Positions 29,992 through 41,469 of a stretch of DNA of 64,000 nucleotides are shown piece by piece. Within the stretch, counting starts at the first letter, position 1, and the number at the start of each line of letters is the position of its first letter. Under the pieces are notes generated by a model. The model searched no databases, was not told the origin of the DNA, and saw nothing but the letters and a program-made list of their open reading frames with translations. A program made the translations under genes and the position numbers. The DNA comes from Adiantum capillus-veneris (Eukaryota; Streptophyta; Polypodiopsida; Polypodiales; Pteridaceae), in contig CM043964.1 of assembly GCA_014529385.2 (NCBI GenBank), positions 138,054,029 to 138,118,028 of the forward strand, written 5' to 3'.

Positions 29992-32900
29992 TTACTCTAA
30001 TGTAGCATTGTAAGCATTGACAAGGTTCATACTATCCTTAAGCTGTACTCCTTGCATCCATCTAGCATCTTCAAAAGGATAATTTTTGAACTTAATAAGA
30101 TACCGTCGGATAATCTTACCATGTCGTAGTACCTTGTCTTCATGCCGAAGGACAGCTTCGGGTTGTAGCACCTCTTCTTGGTCTTCAACTTCGGGAGGGT
30201 CTTCAATAATTGGTTCAGTTGGTGGCTCTCCTTTGTAGGGCTTAAGTAGGCTTACATGAAAGGCATTGTGTATAAGCCAATGTTTGGGCAACTTGAGTTG
30301 ATAAGCCGTCTCATTGATGGGCTTCAAGATTTGGAAAGGACCATAGTATCTTTTTGCTAGTTTAGCATAATACTTTTGATGGCCCGTAGGATTTTTGCCC
30401 GTCGTTTGCCTTAGTCGAGCCTTAGGAACCTTGAGTAAGACCCAATCATTTTCTTTGAACATTAAGGCTCTTCTGTGCTTATCAGCAGCAGCTTTTTGCC
30501 TTTGTTGAGAGATGGATATAGCCTCCCTAATCTTTTGAAAATATTCTTGTAGGTCACGGCTATACTCATCGGTGGCGAAGATCTTCCCATGTACTTTGAG
30601 TAGCAAGGGACTTTTAGGTCTTTCCTCAATGATCTCGAAAGGTGCTTTTTCCGTAGAAGTATGTACAGTATTATTATAGGCATACTCTACGAGAGGTAAG
30701 TACTTTTCCCACTGTGAGCGTTGATCTACTTCGGTAACATAAGTCTTGAGTAGATCGAGTATCGTAAGATTGGCTATTTCACTTTGGCCATCCGTTTGTG
30801 GGTGATAGGCCGAAGAGAAATTCAATCTTGTTCCTAGATATTCAAAGAGACCTTTCCAGAAATTACTGGTCATTCTAGGATCTCTATCTGACACGATGGA
30901 TGTGGGTAATCCATGGTGCTTGAAAATCTGAGATATGAAGAGAGTTGCCATTTGATGTGCCTTAATAGTCTTTTTGACAGGAATAAAATGCGCTTGCTTG
31001 CTAAACCTGTCGACTATTGTCCATATTCCTGTATTCCCATGGATAGACTTGGGTAATCCAAAGATGAAATCCATGGATATACTCTCCCATGGTGAATTTG
31101 GAATAGGCAATGGCTGGAGTAATCCAGGTTTCTTTCCTCTATCATACTTGGTTTTTTGGCATACTACACATTTTGAAACATACTCTTGTATGTCCACTTT
31201 CATGGTAGGCCAATATAAGTACGTCTCCACTCCTCGGAGAGTAGGTTGAATACCTCTATGCCCCGCATATGGAGGAGCATGGGATTCATACATAACTTTC
31301 TCACGAAGGGAATGGGTAACACATAGCCTATTGCCATGGAGAAGATAACCATCCTGCAAGGTGAATGGTTCCTCTTTCTTCCCCAAAGCAAGGGCTGACA
31401 TTATGTCTCTAAAGTCAGGGTCAGTAGCATACTCATCTATCATAGAGGATAGATCATTGTGAGTAGCTATAGACACCGCATTAACTTTTGGTCGTCGTGA
31501 AAGTGCATCGGCAACTTGATTGTGCTTGCCAGCTATGTGAGCAATATGAAAATTAAATTGCGAAAGAAAATTTGCCCACCTCATTTGTTTGTCGGAAAGC
31601 TTGGTTTGCGTCATGAAATACTTGAGACTTTGGTGGTCGGTTCTTAGGATAAATGGAGTCCCCAATAGGTAGTGCTTCCATGTGTCTAGGGCATGTAGAA
31701 CAGCTAAAAGCTCTTTCTCATAAATGCCCAAGACTCGTTCATCAATATTGAGCCTTCGGCTCTCATATGCTATGGCATGCCCTTCTTGAAGCAAAACTGC
31801 ACCAAGGCAATCTCCACAAGCATCACATTGGACCTCAAATGGCTTTGAGAGACCCAGAAGCACGAGGACTGGTTGGGAAGTAAGCTTCTCTTTGAGATTT
31901 TCAAAAGCATTTTGCTCCTTAGCAGTCCATACAAACTTAACGTTCTTCTTAGTTAAGTCGTGTAGTGGTCTTGCTACTTGAGAGAATTTTGCTATGAAGC
32001 GTCTATAGTATGCGCATATACCAATAAAGCTTCTTAGCTCATGTAGATTTCTTGGGTTAGGCCATGATTTTATTACCTCTAACTTTGATGGATCCATACG
32101 GATACCATGGTGAGAGATAATATGACCTAGGTATTGAATCTCTTGAAGGAAGAATTCGCTTTTCTTTTGGTTGAGATAAAGCTTGTTCTCTCTCAATGCT
32201 TGAAAAATCACTTGGAGATGTTGTTTATGTTCCTCCAAAGACTTGGAGTAGATGATGATATCATCAAAGAACACTCCAGTGAATTTGCGATATGGTCTAA
32301 AAATTTTCTCCATTAAATGATTGAACGTAGCTGGTGCATTAGTCAAGACAAAAGGCATGACTAGATATTCATAAAGACCAAACGTTGTGCGAAACGCGGT
32401 CTTTAAGATATCTTCATCCACTATGCTTATTTGATGATAGCCACTCTTAAGGTCAATCCTACTAAAGTAGGTAGAGCCTTGTAGCTTATCAAACAGATCT
32501 TCTACCTGAGGTATGGGAAATCTGTTTTTGATAGTGATATGGTTTAGTGCTCGATAGTCCACACACATACGGTATGTACCATCTTTCTTTTGCACTAAAA
32601 GGACTGGAGAACAAAAGGGAGAGGAACTAAGCCTCACCATCCCTTTGTCTACCAGCTCTTGTACTTGCCTCATGATCTCCTCTTGTTGAGCTTGTGAGAC
32701 TCGATAAGGAGGCTTGTTAGGTGGTGAGCTTCCAGGAAGGAGCTCAATGCGATGGTCATCATCCCCTCCTTTTGGAGGTAAGTCCATAGGGATATCATCG
32801 ATGAACACATCTTCGAATCCTTTTAGAAAATTAGATAAGTCTAACTCTTCTTGATTCCTATCATTTACGTTTGATGAAACATTAGTATCTTTTAGAGACT

Positions 32901-33102
32901 CTTTGACAAAAATCATGTACGCAGAAACTGAGCTCTTCATTGACTTATCAAAAGCAAGAGGATTTACAAGTGGAATAGTACGACCACGCTCACTAGCATC
33001 TATATACATGTTCTTTCCCCTGTAGGTGAAGTAAATTCTCCTTTCAGGGAACTTCATGTTGGTAGCCATGCGATCAAACCATGGTGCCCCTAGGATAACA
33101 TC
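29992..33102 (-). CDS. Chromovirus pol: RT, RNase H, integrase, chromodomain
   Basis: 1,025 codons from the Met at 33069; the frame is open from the TAG at 33103. The first 60 residues are the end of the protease (DVILGAPWF lies just upstream). RT: PFCSPVLLVQKKDG at 151-164, FSRIDLKSGYHQ at 202-213, active site FFDD at 267-270. RNase H: D416, E452, D478, D521. Integrase zinc finger H597-H604-C634-C637 and core D667-D728-E764 (DD35E). A chromodomain-like tail at 968-1022 (VLRHGKIIRRYLIKFKNYPF, ARWMQ) identifies a chromovirus; such domains direct integration to particular chromatin. All catalytic residues are intact. Confidence 0.95.
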   Translation of the reverse strand, partial: DVILGAPWFDRMATNMKFPERRIYFTYRGKNMYIDASERGRTIPLVNPLAFDKSMKSSVSAYMIFVKESLKDTNVSSNVNDRNQEELDLSNFLKGFEDVFIDDIPMDLPPKGGDDDHRIELLPGSSPPNKPPYRVSQAQQEEIMRQVQELVDKGMVRLSSSPFCSPVLLVQKKDGTYRMCVDYRALNHITIKNRFPIPQVEDLFDKLQGSTYFSRIDLKSGYHQISIVDEDILKTAFRTTFGLYEYLVMPFVLTNAPATFNHLMEKIFRPYRKFTGVFFDDIIIYSKSLEEHKQHLQVIFQALRENKLYLNQKKSEFFLQEIQYLGHIISHHGIRMDPSKLEVIKSWPNPRNLHELRSFIGICAYYRRFIAKFSQVARPLHDLTKKNVKFVWTAKEQNAFENLKEKLTSQPVLVLLGLSKPFEVQCDACGDCLGAVLLQEGHAIAYESRRLNIDERVLGIYEKELLAVLHALDTWKHYLLGTPFILRTDHQSLKYFMTQTKLSDKQMRWANFLSQFNFHIAHIAGKHNQVADALSRRPKVNAVSIATHNDLSSMIDEYATDPDFRDIMSALALGKKEEPFTLQDGYLLHGNRLCVTHSLREKVMYESHAPPYAGHRGIQPTLRGVETYLYWPTMKVDIQEYVSKCVVCQKTKYDRGKKPGLLQPLPIPNSPWESISMDFIFGLPKSIHGNTGIWTIVDRFSKQAHFIPVKKTIKAHQMATLFISQIFKHHGLPTSIVSDRDPRMTSNFWKGLFEYLGTRLNFSSAYHPQTDGQSEIANLTILDLLKTYVTEVDQRSQWEKYLPLVEYAYNNTVHTSTEKAPFEIIEERPKSPLLLKVHGKIFATDEYSRDLQEYFQKIREAISISQQRQKAAADKHRRALMFKENDWVLLKVPKARLRQTTGKNPTGHQKYYAKLAKRYYGPFQILKPINETAYQLKLPKHWLIHNAFHVSLLKPYKGEPPTEPIIEDPPEVEDQEEVLQPEAVLRHEDKVLRHGKIIRRYLIKFKNYPFEDARWMQGVQLKDSMNLVNAYNATLE

Positions 33103-33822
33103 CTAATGTTGGAGAGGAGAGATGAAGAAGTCTTCTCTGTCGACATAGCTTTGGACATGAAGCCTCAACTTCCCAATCAAGGGAGTAACGGAGGCTTGTT
33201 GTCCCTTGAAAGCTGCATCAGCCACTACTATATCTCCCATCTCAAAAGCTTGAATGCCCAACTTGGTGGCCAACTCTATTGATATGAAGTTGAGAGTAGA
33301 GCCAGGGTCAAACAAGATGAAGGCATCATGCTCTCTTACCTTTCCCCAAGCATAGGAGAGTGATGATCCTTTGCAATGAGCATCCTCTTTTGAAGCTTCG
33401 ATGGTGGAAGCCCTAGGAGTCCCATTGCGAGGATTCTTCTTGGGGCAAGAACGATAGCCATGTCCTTGCTCCCCACACTTGAAACACTTATGGTCCTTGC
33501 GAAAAGCTTCAAGCTCTTCAGGAGAGAGTTTGTTTTTACCTTTGTAAACTCCCTTCTCCTTGGACCGATTGTTGTTGTTGTTGTTGTTGGAAGTGACTTG
33601 GGAATTGTTTTGAGCATTGGTTTTCCCCTTTGCATCATTTTTATCTTTGTTTTCCATGGGTTTGACATTACGTCTAGCCCCTTGATGGAAATTGATGCGT
33701 GAAGCAACCATGGTGTGGTGGATTATTTCGGTAATAGTACCGGGCCGTTGAGAGTTGATGTATTCGGCCATCTCTTCAGGTAATCCCGCACAGAATTGCT
33801 GTCTTTGCTCGGCAAAGTCCAT
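33103..33822 (-). pseudogene. Chromovirus gag C-terminus and protease
   Basis: 240 codons in the same frame as pol, separated from it by TAG 33105-33103. One zinc knuckle CFKCGEQGHGYRSC (CX2CX4HX4C), then the protease. The catalytic motif reads ILFDPGSTLNFIS: Pro stands where Ser/Thr is expected in D-S/T-G, which should impair the enzyme. With the in-frame TAG it indicates a damaged copy. Upstream the frame changes near 33830 and 33930. Confidence 0.8.
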
Positions 33823-34776
33823 CTTTTGAAAGACAGTAGCTTTGAGATGTAAATCCCAAAACTTGCTACATACTTGTTGATAGACTCATGAGAGAGAAGC
33901 TTCAAACCGCGCCATTCGGTAAGAACTTTATCTTTAGTATCGCTTGGAAGAAAATTGCTTCATGATGGAAACTCGTAGAGTTTTCCATGTCTTTGGGGCT
34001 TCTCCATTGCCACGAAGGCTAGCCCACCATTGAGGAGCTGATTTTTGGAAGTGCATAGCTACATGGCGTAGCTTGGAGGACTCTGTGAAGCCCTCGTCCC
34101 CAAAGGCCGCATCAAATTGCTGGATGAAGGCCAACACTTTGTCGGTAGCACCAAAGGTGCCATCGTAGGTGAGAAAAGAGATACTCTTTCCTCCCTCCTT
34201 GAACTTCTTTAGCTTTTGTGACCTTTGCCATGCAGGAAATGATTTGCGATGTCCTCCCCTCTTGTATTCTCTAGGAGAATAGCCATAACTTTCATCGGAA
34301 GAGGAGGAAGGTGAAGAAGAAGGAGAAGAGGGTGACCTCTTCCTAGCCCTTTTCTTCCTTTGTTTCCTCTCTTTTCTTTCAGAGTGATGAGGAGAAGGAC
34401 TATGGGTTGCTCTTTTCCTCTTGGGAGGAGTAGACGATCGTCTAGACTGCCGTCTTCGTGGAGCCACATCTTAAGAGGAACTTAAACTTTCATTGCTTTC
34501 TTGCTCCTTGGGTTCCTCCTCTCTAATGGGAGAGAGTCTTCTTTTGGGGGTCTCTTCAAGAGGCCTCCTAAGCTCTCTCTCCTCTTGGAGAGGAAGGGAA
34601 ATTCCATAAGCACGAAGTTGTTGAGTAACTTCGGCTTGCAAAAGAGGGTTGCCCATAGCTTGCTGTAACCTAGTGACGAGATAATTCACAAACATGGGAG
34701 CATCATCATTAGCACCTTCATGTGCAAAATCAAAACTATCTATGTTCATTCTACTCTCTTGATTATTGTCAGCCAT
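33723..34776 (-). pseudogene. Chromovirus gag N-terminal half, broken
   Basis: Starts MADNNQESRMNIDSFDFAHE at 34776. One frame runs to 33934, broken by TAA 34473-34471. A basic, Ser/Arg-rich stretch (34467-34260) precedes the gag core (GTFGATDKVLAFIQQFDAAF, SAPQWWASLRG). After 33934 the sense moves through two other frames (33905-33723, then the 33822 frame). The truncated copy at 55641-56522 is the same protein. Confidence 0.75.
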
Positions 34777-35177
34777 GTTAACAAAATTTATGTATGTACT
34801 TAGTGTATGCTTTGGCGATTCAAAACCTTAGTTGCCACTCCTCTTAGCCTTTGAAAATCGGCTCTTAAGTATCTACACCCACGGCTCAAAGTGGTTAATT
34901 ATAGAGAGTAGAGGAGTAGGTCTAACATAGTAGAATTGCCAAGGGCTAGCTCCTTTTGGACTTCTTATGGCTCAATAATGGTAAAGCCGTAGGCAAGTCT
35001 AAAAAGACTCCATTATTAAGTCCAAAGCTCCCGAGGTGTGCACCATCCCCCACATAATGGGCTTAACAAAACCGATATTAGATCCCAATTCCACTTACCC
35101 TATTATAATTAACAACATCAACCATTTATAGGCTACTTAAGGACCTCTCTTCTTAAGCAAGAAAAGAGAAACCAAAT
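34777..35177 (-). other. Chromovirus leader between gag and PBS
   Basis: About 400 bp, non-coding; no repeat seen. Confidence 0.5.
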
Positions 35178-35189
35178 GCTTTGATACCA
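35178..35189 (-). other. Primer-binding site, initiator-Met type with one mismatch
   Basis: Minus-strand TGGTATCAAAGC, one base from the usual iMet-complementary TGGTATCAGAGC, one base inside the 5' LTR. Confidence 0.8.
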
Positions 35190-35190
35190 A

Positions 35191-36570
35191 TGTAATGGAA
35201 TTAGCCTTTTAACTTGAGTTGAAGCGGAAAGTAAATAACATATTGAGCATTTCCTTGGGTATTGTTTAGTGTGTAGATGTATAGTGAGAAAGAAAGTGCT
35301 TGGATAGAGAGAGCAACACTTAACACATTACTTCATTAACATGGCATGATCAATACTATAAAAGAGAGTGAGAGTTTAGAGAATTTGACACCAATAGAGG
35401 ACCGGATTAGTTGGAGCCGGTCCCCCCTCCAATAGGCATTTGTATTATAGATTCTTCCATGACGGAAGACTTGTTTACAATACAACTGTTTGTGTTCCTT
35501 GAGACCTTCTTGATGAGATGAAGATGGTAAGCTTCACTCACCAAGCATTAACATAACTACAACAATAAACATGATTAGCATGAGCTTGAAAAATGCCCAG
35601 CCTCAATCCCAAGACCTCAAACACCATGAAAGGTGAGGAGAGCTAGCAGGGATTGAGGAAGAAGAGAGAAGTAGAAGTAGCTCTACTAGAAAGAAATAAC
35701 CCCTTGCACATAATCACTCATAGCTCTTGTAGCATAGCTTAGCATAGAGTTAATGGAGATTAGAGAGATTGATAAGCAAGCATAAGCATTCTCTTGTGTG
35801 GATTTGCATCCATAGCCAAGAGCTTGTGGTAGTAGGCACTCAACTTCTTAAGCTTGGAGAAGGAGATGGAATCCTTGCTTCACAAGAGTTTGTGAAGGGA
35901 AGAATGAAGGAGAGAGAGCTTGTGGGAGACTCAAATGAGAGAAAGAGAGAGCTGGGCTCCCATTGGGGCAAGGTGTGTAGCCTCTTGACAAGTGTCCTTC
36001 TTTCTCTTTGTGAGGCTAAGCTAGTACCCCCCTTGCTTAAGCACAGCCCCTGCTTAAGCACACCCCCTACCTGCTTGAGTAGTGTGTCTCTACACTTGAC
36101 AAGTGGCCCCTTTCCTTTCATAAGGGTATGGGTCCTTGGTGAGATGCTCACTTACTATCTACCCCCCCCCTTTGTAGGGCTCACCCCCTCTTGAATAGCA
36201 AGTATTTTGAACTTGGTAAGCAGGCAGCCCCCCTGCTTAAGCATAGCCCTAGCTTAAGCAAGCTACCCCCTTGCCTGCTTGCACTTTAGTGACTAAAGAG
36301 TAAAATTTTAAAGACTATGTGCTAAAGCTTTTAACACTTACCTTTGGAGGCTTTAATGAAGACAACCCTAAGGTCTTTTGCTCCATTAGTTAACCTTTCT
36401 CTTTGATAGACCTTTTCTCATATGGGCCCCTTTACCATTGGCCCCGTGCTTAAATAGATCTATAAGATCATCTATATCTTAACCCTTGTTCCCGTTTATT
36501 CTCCCACATTAAAGGATCAGTTTAATATGAGAAAATCATTTGGGTTGGTCAGATATTAGATTTTATGACA
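35191..36570 (-). repeat. 5' LTR of the chromovirus
   Basis: 1,380 bp. In element orientation a TATA-like TCTATAATAC (about 35452-35443) is followed by the GC-rich hairpin at 35399-35423. The GA tract seen in other copies is here reduced to GAGAGAAAGAGAGAG, and the C tract at about 36162 has only nine C. Confidence 0.93.
35399..35423 (-). promoter_or_regulatory. Conserved LTR hairpin next to TATA-like box
   Basis: GGACCGG and CCGGTCC arms around an 11-nt loop. The same hairpin occurs at 28439-28463 (one arm mismatch), in the solo LTR at 52607-52632 (arm extended to 9 bp) and in the truncated copy at 57128-57153. Loop bases differ while arms are kept, so a structural role in the RNA leader is plausible. 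Confidence 0.6.
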
Positions 36571-36840
36571 AAAGCACATGTGATTAGAGAGTCTAATTAG
36601 GAAAAAGACCCTAAACACACACTCAAAAATCACTCAATTTTAGTTTAAAAATTTATAATTTCATATCAAAAGAGTGATGAATAAACCTCTAATTAGGCAT
36701 ACACACATGTAAAGCACTTGAATTTGTAGAGGATTAGTAAAAAATTAGTGATTAATTAGTGAGAAATTGGGGGTTTTCTATCTAATCTACTCCTAAACAC
36801 TTGATTATACTAAAAAATCCTCCTCTAGCTTAGGCTACCA

Positions 36841-36858
36841 TCCCCAGCAATGAGACCA
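36841..36858 (-). other. Decayed PBS of an older element
   Basis: Minus-strand TGGTCTCATTGCTGGGGA matches the tRNA-Asp primer site of the 19-kb element at 13 of 18 positions; four of the five changes are the C-T/G-A type expected of methylated-CpG decay. It is followed by AA and TGCTAAC, the same spacing as in the intact element. Confidence 0.4.
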
Positions 36859-36860
36859 AA

Positions 36861-37600
36861 TGCTAACTCTCTCGTAGCATAGCTCCAAAGAATCAACAAA
36901 ATTATCAATCCAAGGATGGTAGCGACCCGGCCAGGGCATGGTGGAAACATCACACATGGGTGATTGTGTGAGATAAATGACATAGAATCGAGTGGGGAAA
37001 TCACATGAGATTATCTACAATAGGAATAAGAGAGAACTAATGAAGGGAATTAGTATATGCACACACACTAACCCTTATGCTAATCAAGGTTGCTAATCAT
37101 TACATCCTCTACTAATCCTCGTGGTCACATCCTAATCACAAGCTCACCAAAGCTCATGGAGTTATGAATAGAGCAATGCATGCACAAATCCTTAATCTAC
37201 ACACTAATCTAATCATGCACACACTACTAGAATCAAACACACAATAGGCAATCAAGAACTAGAGAGCGATTAGTTCTTAATCTACACCATCAAGACACTA
37301 ATACACAACTTAATGAAAAGCAAGAGAAAGGAAAAATGACTCATCTTCATTGCATGCATATAGTCGGTCCATGAAGAGAGTACATGCAGCTTCAATGCTT
37401 CCACCTCCATAGCCTCATTCTTCTCCTTCTCTACTCTAGGTTTCTCTCAAAATGATATCTCTCCTTTCACATGAGCTACATTCACTTATATACCTAGGGC
37501 TTTAAAAGTTATGGCCGGCCGCCAAAAGTACATGAAGTGAATAAACAGATACAACTTGGAACTCAATGTGAGCCACTGAATATATACATAACAAAGGGAA
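36861..37600 (-). repeat. Probable decayed LTR
   Basis: Begins TGCTAACTCTC two bases from the decayed PBS, and holds a minus-strand TATATAAG about 640 bp in (37494-37503). The far end and the partner LTR were not found. The chromovirus at 28230-36570 would then sit in this element's leader. Confidence 0.35.
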
Positions 37601-37778
37601 AAATAATGTCTATGAGAAGGTGAAAATGGCTGCTGACATTGGATGCATCCAACAGATCCTCAAAATGCCCCACTGATGATCCTTCATACTTCAATCTTCA
37701 ATCAGAAACAAACAGATGGTGGCTTGGTGTTTTTCAAGTATTCCATTTCCATCTTCTCTTCAGCTTTGGTGAGCCCTC

Positions 37779-39230
37779 TTGACATTTAATTTTAGATTTA
37801 GTTTCATGTCTCATGTGGATTTAATCTTGAAGGTAAAGAAAGAAGACCACGGCATTTTATATTGGGTGTTTCATCAAACCCCTATCCCTGATATCATTGA
37901 TAAACAAATGAATCAAGGAAAGGTGTTGGTTGTCAATGGAAGGGGAGACTTTCAGGTCCAACGACATCTTGCACGTGACCTTAAAACATTGAAGTTTATG
38001 TGTAATTGTGGAATGGGTGCTATGGTAAAGGCTCCATGCTTGTATGGCATGAAGCCTGCAAAGACGATGGACCCAAAATGGTGAAGAAAGGTTCCTACTC
38101 GCCACAATGAAGATCCTAATTTCCACCCAGTTCTGGATATTCCACTTGTCAATGTCCACGTTTGTACAATACATGCTCTTTGCAGAATTGTAGAGAAGTT
38201 GGCGTATCTTTACATTGGGTTTGCTTGGAAAATCAAGAACTCAAAAGAATAGAAGGTTGCGGTAGAGGTGCTTGAACTGGTTTTGGTGGAGATGGGTCTC
38301 CATGGGGGCAATGTAAAAATCCAGCGGGACGAGAAAATGTCAACCAATGATAAAGATGTAGCTTGCAAACCATCTATTGGTGGGTTCAAGGCACGTCGTT
38401 TTTTATCAAAACCAACAGGCGTCAAAGATAAGAAGCTAACCAAGCGTGGAAGGATATATCAATCCACTTATGTCAGCAAAATTGAGTTTTAGCAATGGAA
38501 AAATCTCCATATGGCAATGAAGGACCAAGAACCCACAACTCTCAATGCCAAGGGTGAAGTGCGGTGTTCCATTGATATGCTATTTTAAATGTGTGACAAA
38601 GATGAGTGGACACAAAATGATCGAAACAAGTTTAATGAGAACCTTCAACTACTAAAAAAAGCATTTAGGACAGCATGGACTGAAACTCAAATTACTCATT
38701 ACATGGTATTGTTAAAGCACCCTTTTAAATGATATGGGATAAAAGGTTGTTTAAAATTCCTGACAACTTGTTTTATTTGCAGCACATCATTTTCAATCAC
38801 TTACCATAATTCATTCAAAAGTATGGAAACCCATTCATATGGAACACCCAAGGCTTGGAAAAGTCTCATTACATGGCCAAGAATGCATATCTTAGACACA
38901 CACAACATGGTGGCTCTCGAGTTCAGGCAAACAGTTTGAAGAGTTGTTTTAGTGGTTTCATTGAAGGATCCTTCACCAACTGTAGAAAAAACATGTATTG
39001 GGCTATTCAGCAACAACATAAGCATTTAGGTATTTACAACAAAGGAAAAGGAAATGAGTAGAGGCATTCAACAACTCCAGTGCTCGTGAAGGCCAGAGAA
39101 AGTGGAGAGACACAATGCAATATATTAACCATAGGTGGATCAAGAGATTTTGATTTTAGGTTACAACATGTACAAGAGATGGATAATGATATAATAGATA
39201 CAATACAAGTCACAAGTTTCTCAACTTGAT
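37779..39230 (+). pseudogene. Decayed unidentified coding sequence, possibly a transposase
   Basis: Plus-strand pieces at about 37820-38250, 38260-38710 and 38810-39230 read as one protein broken by about six stops and frame changes: EDHGILYWVFHQTPIPDI, LKFMCNCGMGAMVKAP, DIPLVNVHVCTIHALCRIVE, KAFRTAWTETQITHYM, WNTQGLEKSHYMAKNAYLRH. The Cys/His-rich part and the long soluble layout suggest a DNA-transposon protein, but I cannot name the family and no catalytic triad is certain. Confidence 0.35.
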
Positions 39231-39259
39231 GACAGATAGTTGATATCTTTTGGCACATT

Positions 39260-39782
39260 ACCCTTGTATAAATGTTTTCCATAATCTAAGAGTTCATTTG
39301 GGTTTTGTTTCCCCAAAGTGGGTACCATTGCTGTGTATGTGTAATAATAAGTTGCACGACCACCAGTGTATCCCAAGCAATATCCAAAACATTCTGTAGA
39401 AAAAACTTTGTCGATGAGGTTAACGTTTTCTGCATTTTGTGGTAGCATTGGTCCACCTAGGAAGCATGAGAGCGTCTTGAGGGAAAATGTTGTAGTGCTT
39501 CCCTCTTGGGACATTCCATTGTGAAAGACTAGTATGGGTGCTGCATAGAGTCTCGCAGGCTATTGTCCTAGTGCTACATCCCTTCCACAATACTCTCTTG
39601 TCTGACGGTGAAGGAAATCATCCTTTTTAGTAATCCATGACTATACACAAAAGGATGAGTTAGAGAAAGACAATGACAATTATATTTTTTATTTTTATTT
39701 TTTTCTTGGGGGTGGGGGGGGGGGGGGGCTACCATGTAGCTCTCATCTTGCATATATAATTCATCCTTCCATAGGTCCACTG
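39260..39782 (-). repeat. Left arm of a 4-kb inverted repeat
   Basis: 523 bp, matching 42712-43238 in reverse orientation with many substitutions and small indels. The arm carries a 98-codon minus-strand frame (39514-39221; MSQEGSTTTFSLKTLSCFLG, GGRATYYYTYTAM). The same protein is kept in the other arm. A poly-G tract (39713-39728) marks an indel-prone spot. Confidence 0.8.
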
Positions 39783-39907
39783 CTATACTTCTCCTCGGCG
39801 GTTTCATTCCCATATCTGCCTCTCTATCTACGACAAAGTGGCATTATGGTGTGTGTATGAGGTTTAGCTGATACTAGAATCGGCTCCGCGTGCACCATAC
39901 CATTTCC

Positions 39908-40210
<303 letters not shown>

Positions 40211-40403
40211 CGCGCGTGCACGCGCATGCTAAGGTGCTACAATAAGCATGCCAACAAAATTGTACAACACATTAAGTGTGAATGTGACCTCTCAATCAAA
40301 ATTATACGGTGCAATAAATGCCCACTAGTTAATTTTAGATGTTTGACACGTGTAAAGCATGTTGTTATTTTTCGTGCCGACAATGGTACTATGAACGATT
40401 AGA

Positions 40404-40640
<237 letters not shown>

Positions 40641-40982
40641 ACAAAAATAGAGAGTAGAGATTGAAGGCGTGAAGTGTACCCAAGGTCCCATTGAGGTTTT
40701 CATCTCTAGAAGGTTGCCGTGCCAAGCCCAGGAAAAGGTAACACCTACTGTTGTTTATTTCTTATAGGCATGGTGTTCCTTTTGAAAGACAAAGAGAGAG
40801 AGATAGAGACGACACTTTTACTTGTCTTACGGCTCACCAACGGTGGTTGTTGGTCCACCAATTGTCATTCGCACGTGGTGGAGCATAAAATAGGTATGTA
40901 GGGGAGTAGGCACTCAAATAAGAGGATATGTTGTACTAACATCTTTAAAATGCCAACATGACCTATGAAACCAATTTATCAC
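40641..40982. other. Unassigned sequence between microsatellites
   Basis: No ORF or motif of note; a short GA-rich stretch at 40792-40805. Confidence 0.4.
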
Positions 40983-40990
40983 AGAGAGAG

Positions 40991-41062
<72 letters not shown>

Positions 41063-41266
41063 ACACACACAAAGAGAGAAAAGAAAGTTTATTTGATGTC
41101 CTATCGCATGCATATACGTAGTATTGGTCTGCCAATTGTTCTTTGCACCCCGGTGGAGAATATAAGGGGTAGCAAAACAGGGAGAGAGAGGAGTTGAAAC
41201 TAAAAAATAAATAGCTGCTCTAAGTAACCTCTATAAAAGGCCAACATGACCTACGAGACCAATCTG

Positions 41267-41353
<87 letters not shown>
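40983..41353. repeat. (GA)n and (CA)n microsatellites in similar flanks
   Basis: GA 40993-41059 and CA 41270-41353. Both are preceded by a related phrase (CCAACATGACCTATGAAACC at 40952, CCAACATGACCTACGAGACC at 41241). They look like two copies of one locus about 290 bp apart, one carrying GA and the other CA. Confidence 0.9.
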
Positions 41354-41356
<3 letters not shown>

Positions 41357-41469
41357 CGACCAACAACTTGCAATTTAGGAGAATTTTTTTATAAAATTTC
41401 ATAAAAAAGTTAAATGCTGGTGTGTCCCAATACTTACCTATTATTGCATGTACTATGTTTTTCTTAGGA

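Larger units (their letters stand above)
28230..36570 (-). mobile_element. Complete 8.3-kb chromovirus (Ty3/gypsy)
   Basis: LTRs 28230-29641 (1,412 bp) and 35191-36570 (1,380 bp), both TGTAATGG...TTATGACA. Target duplication AAAGC at 28225-28229 and 36571-36575. PBS at 35178-35189, purine-rich tract at 29644-29655, so the element is on the minus strand. Gag, protease, RT, RNase H, integrase and a C-terminal chromodomain are all present. By eye the LTRs differ by about 16 substitutions plus length changes in a GA tract and a C tract, about 1.2% apart from those tracts. Gag carries one stop and at least two frame changes, and the protease joins pol across a TAG, so this copy is probably not autonomous. 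Confidence 0.95.

Noticed and set aside
30974-31249. Plus-strand frames inside pol regions (for example here, 9280-9771, 18435-19022)
   Set aside because: They are antisense shadows of well-supported minus-strand retrotransposon proteins.
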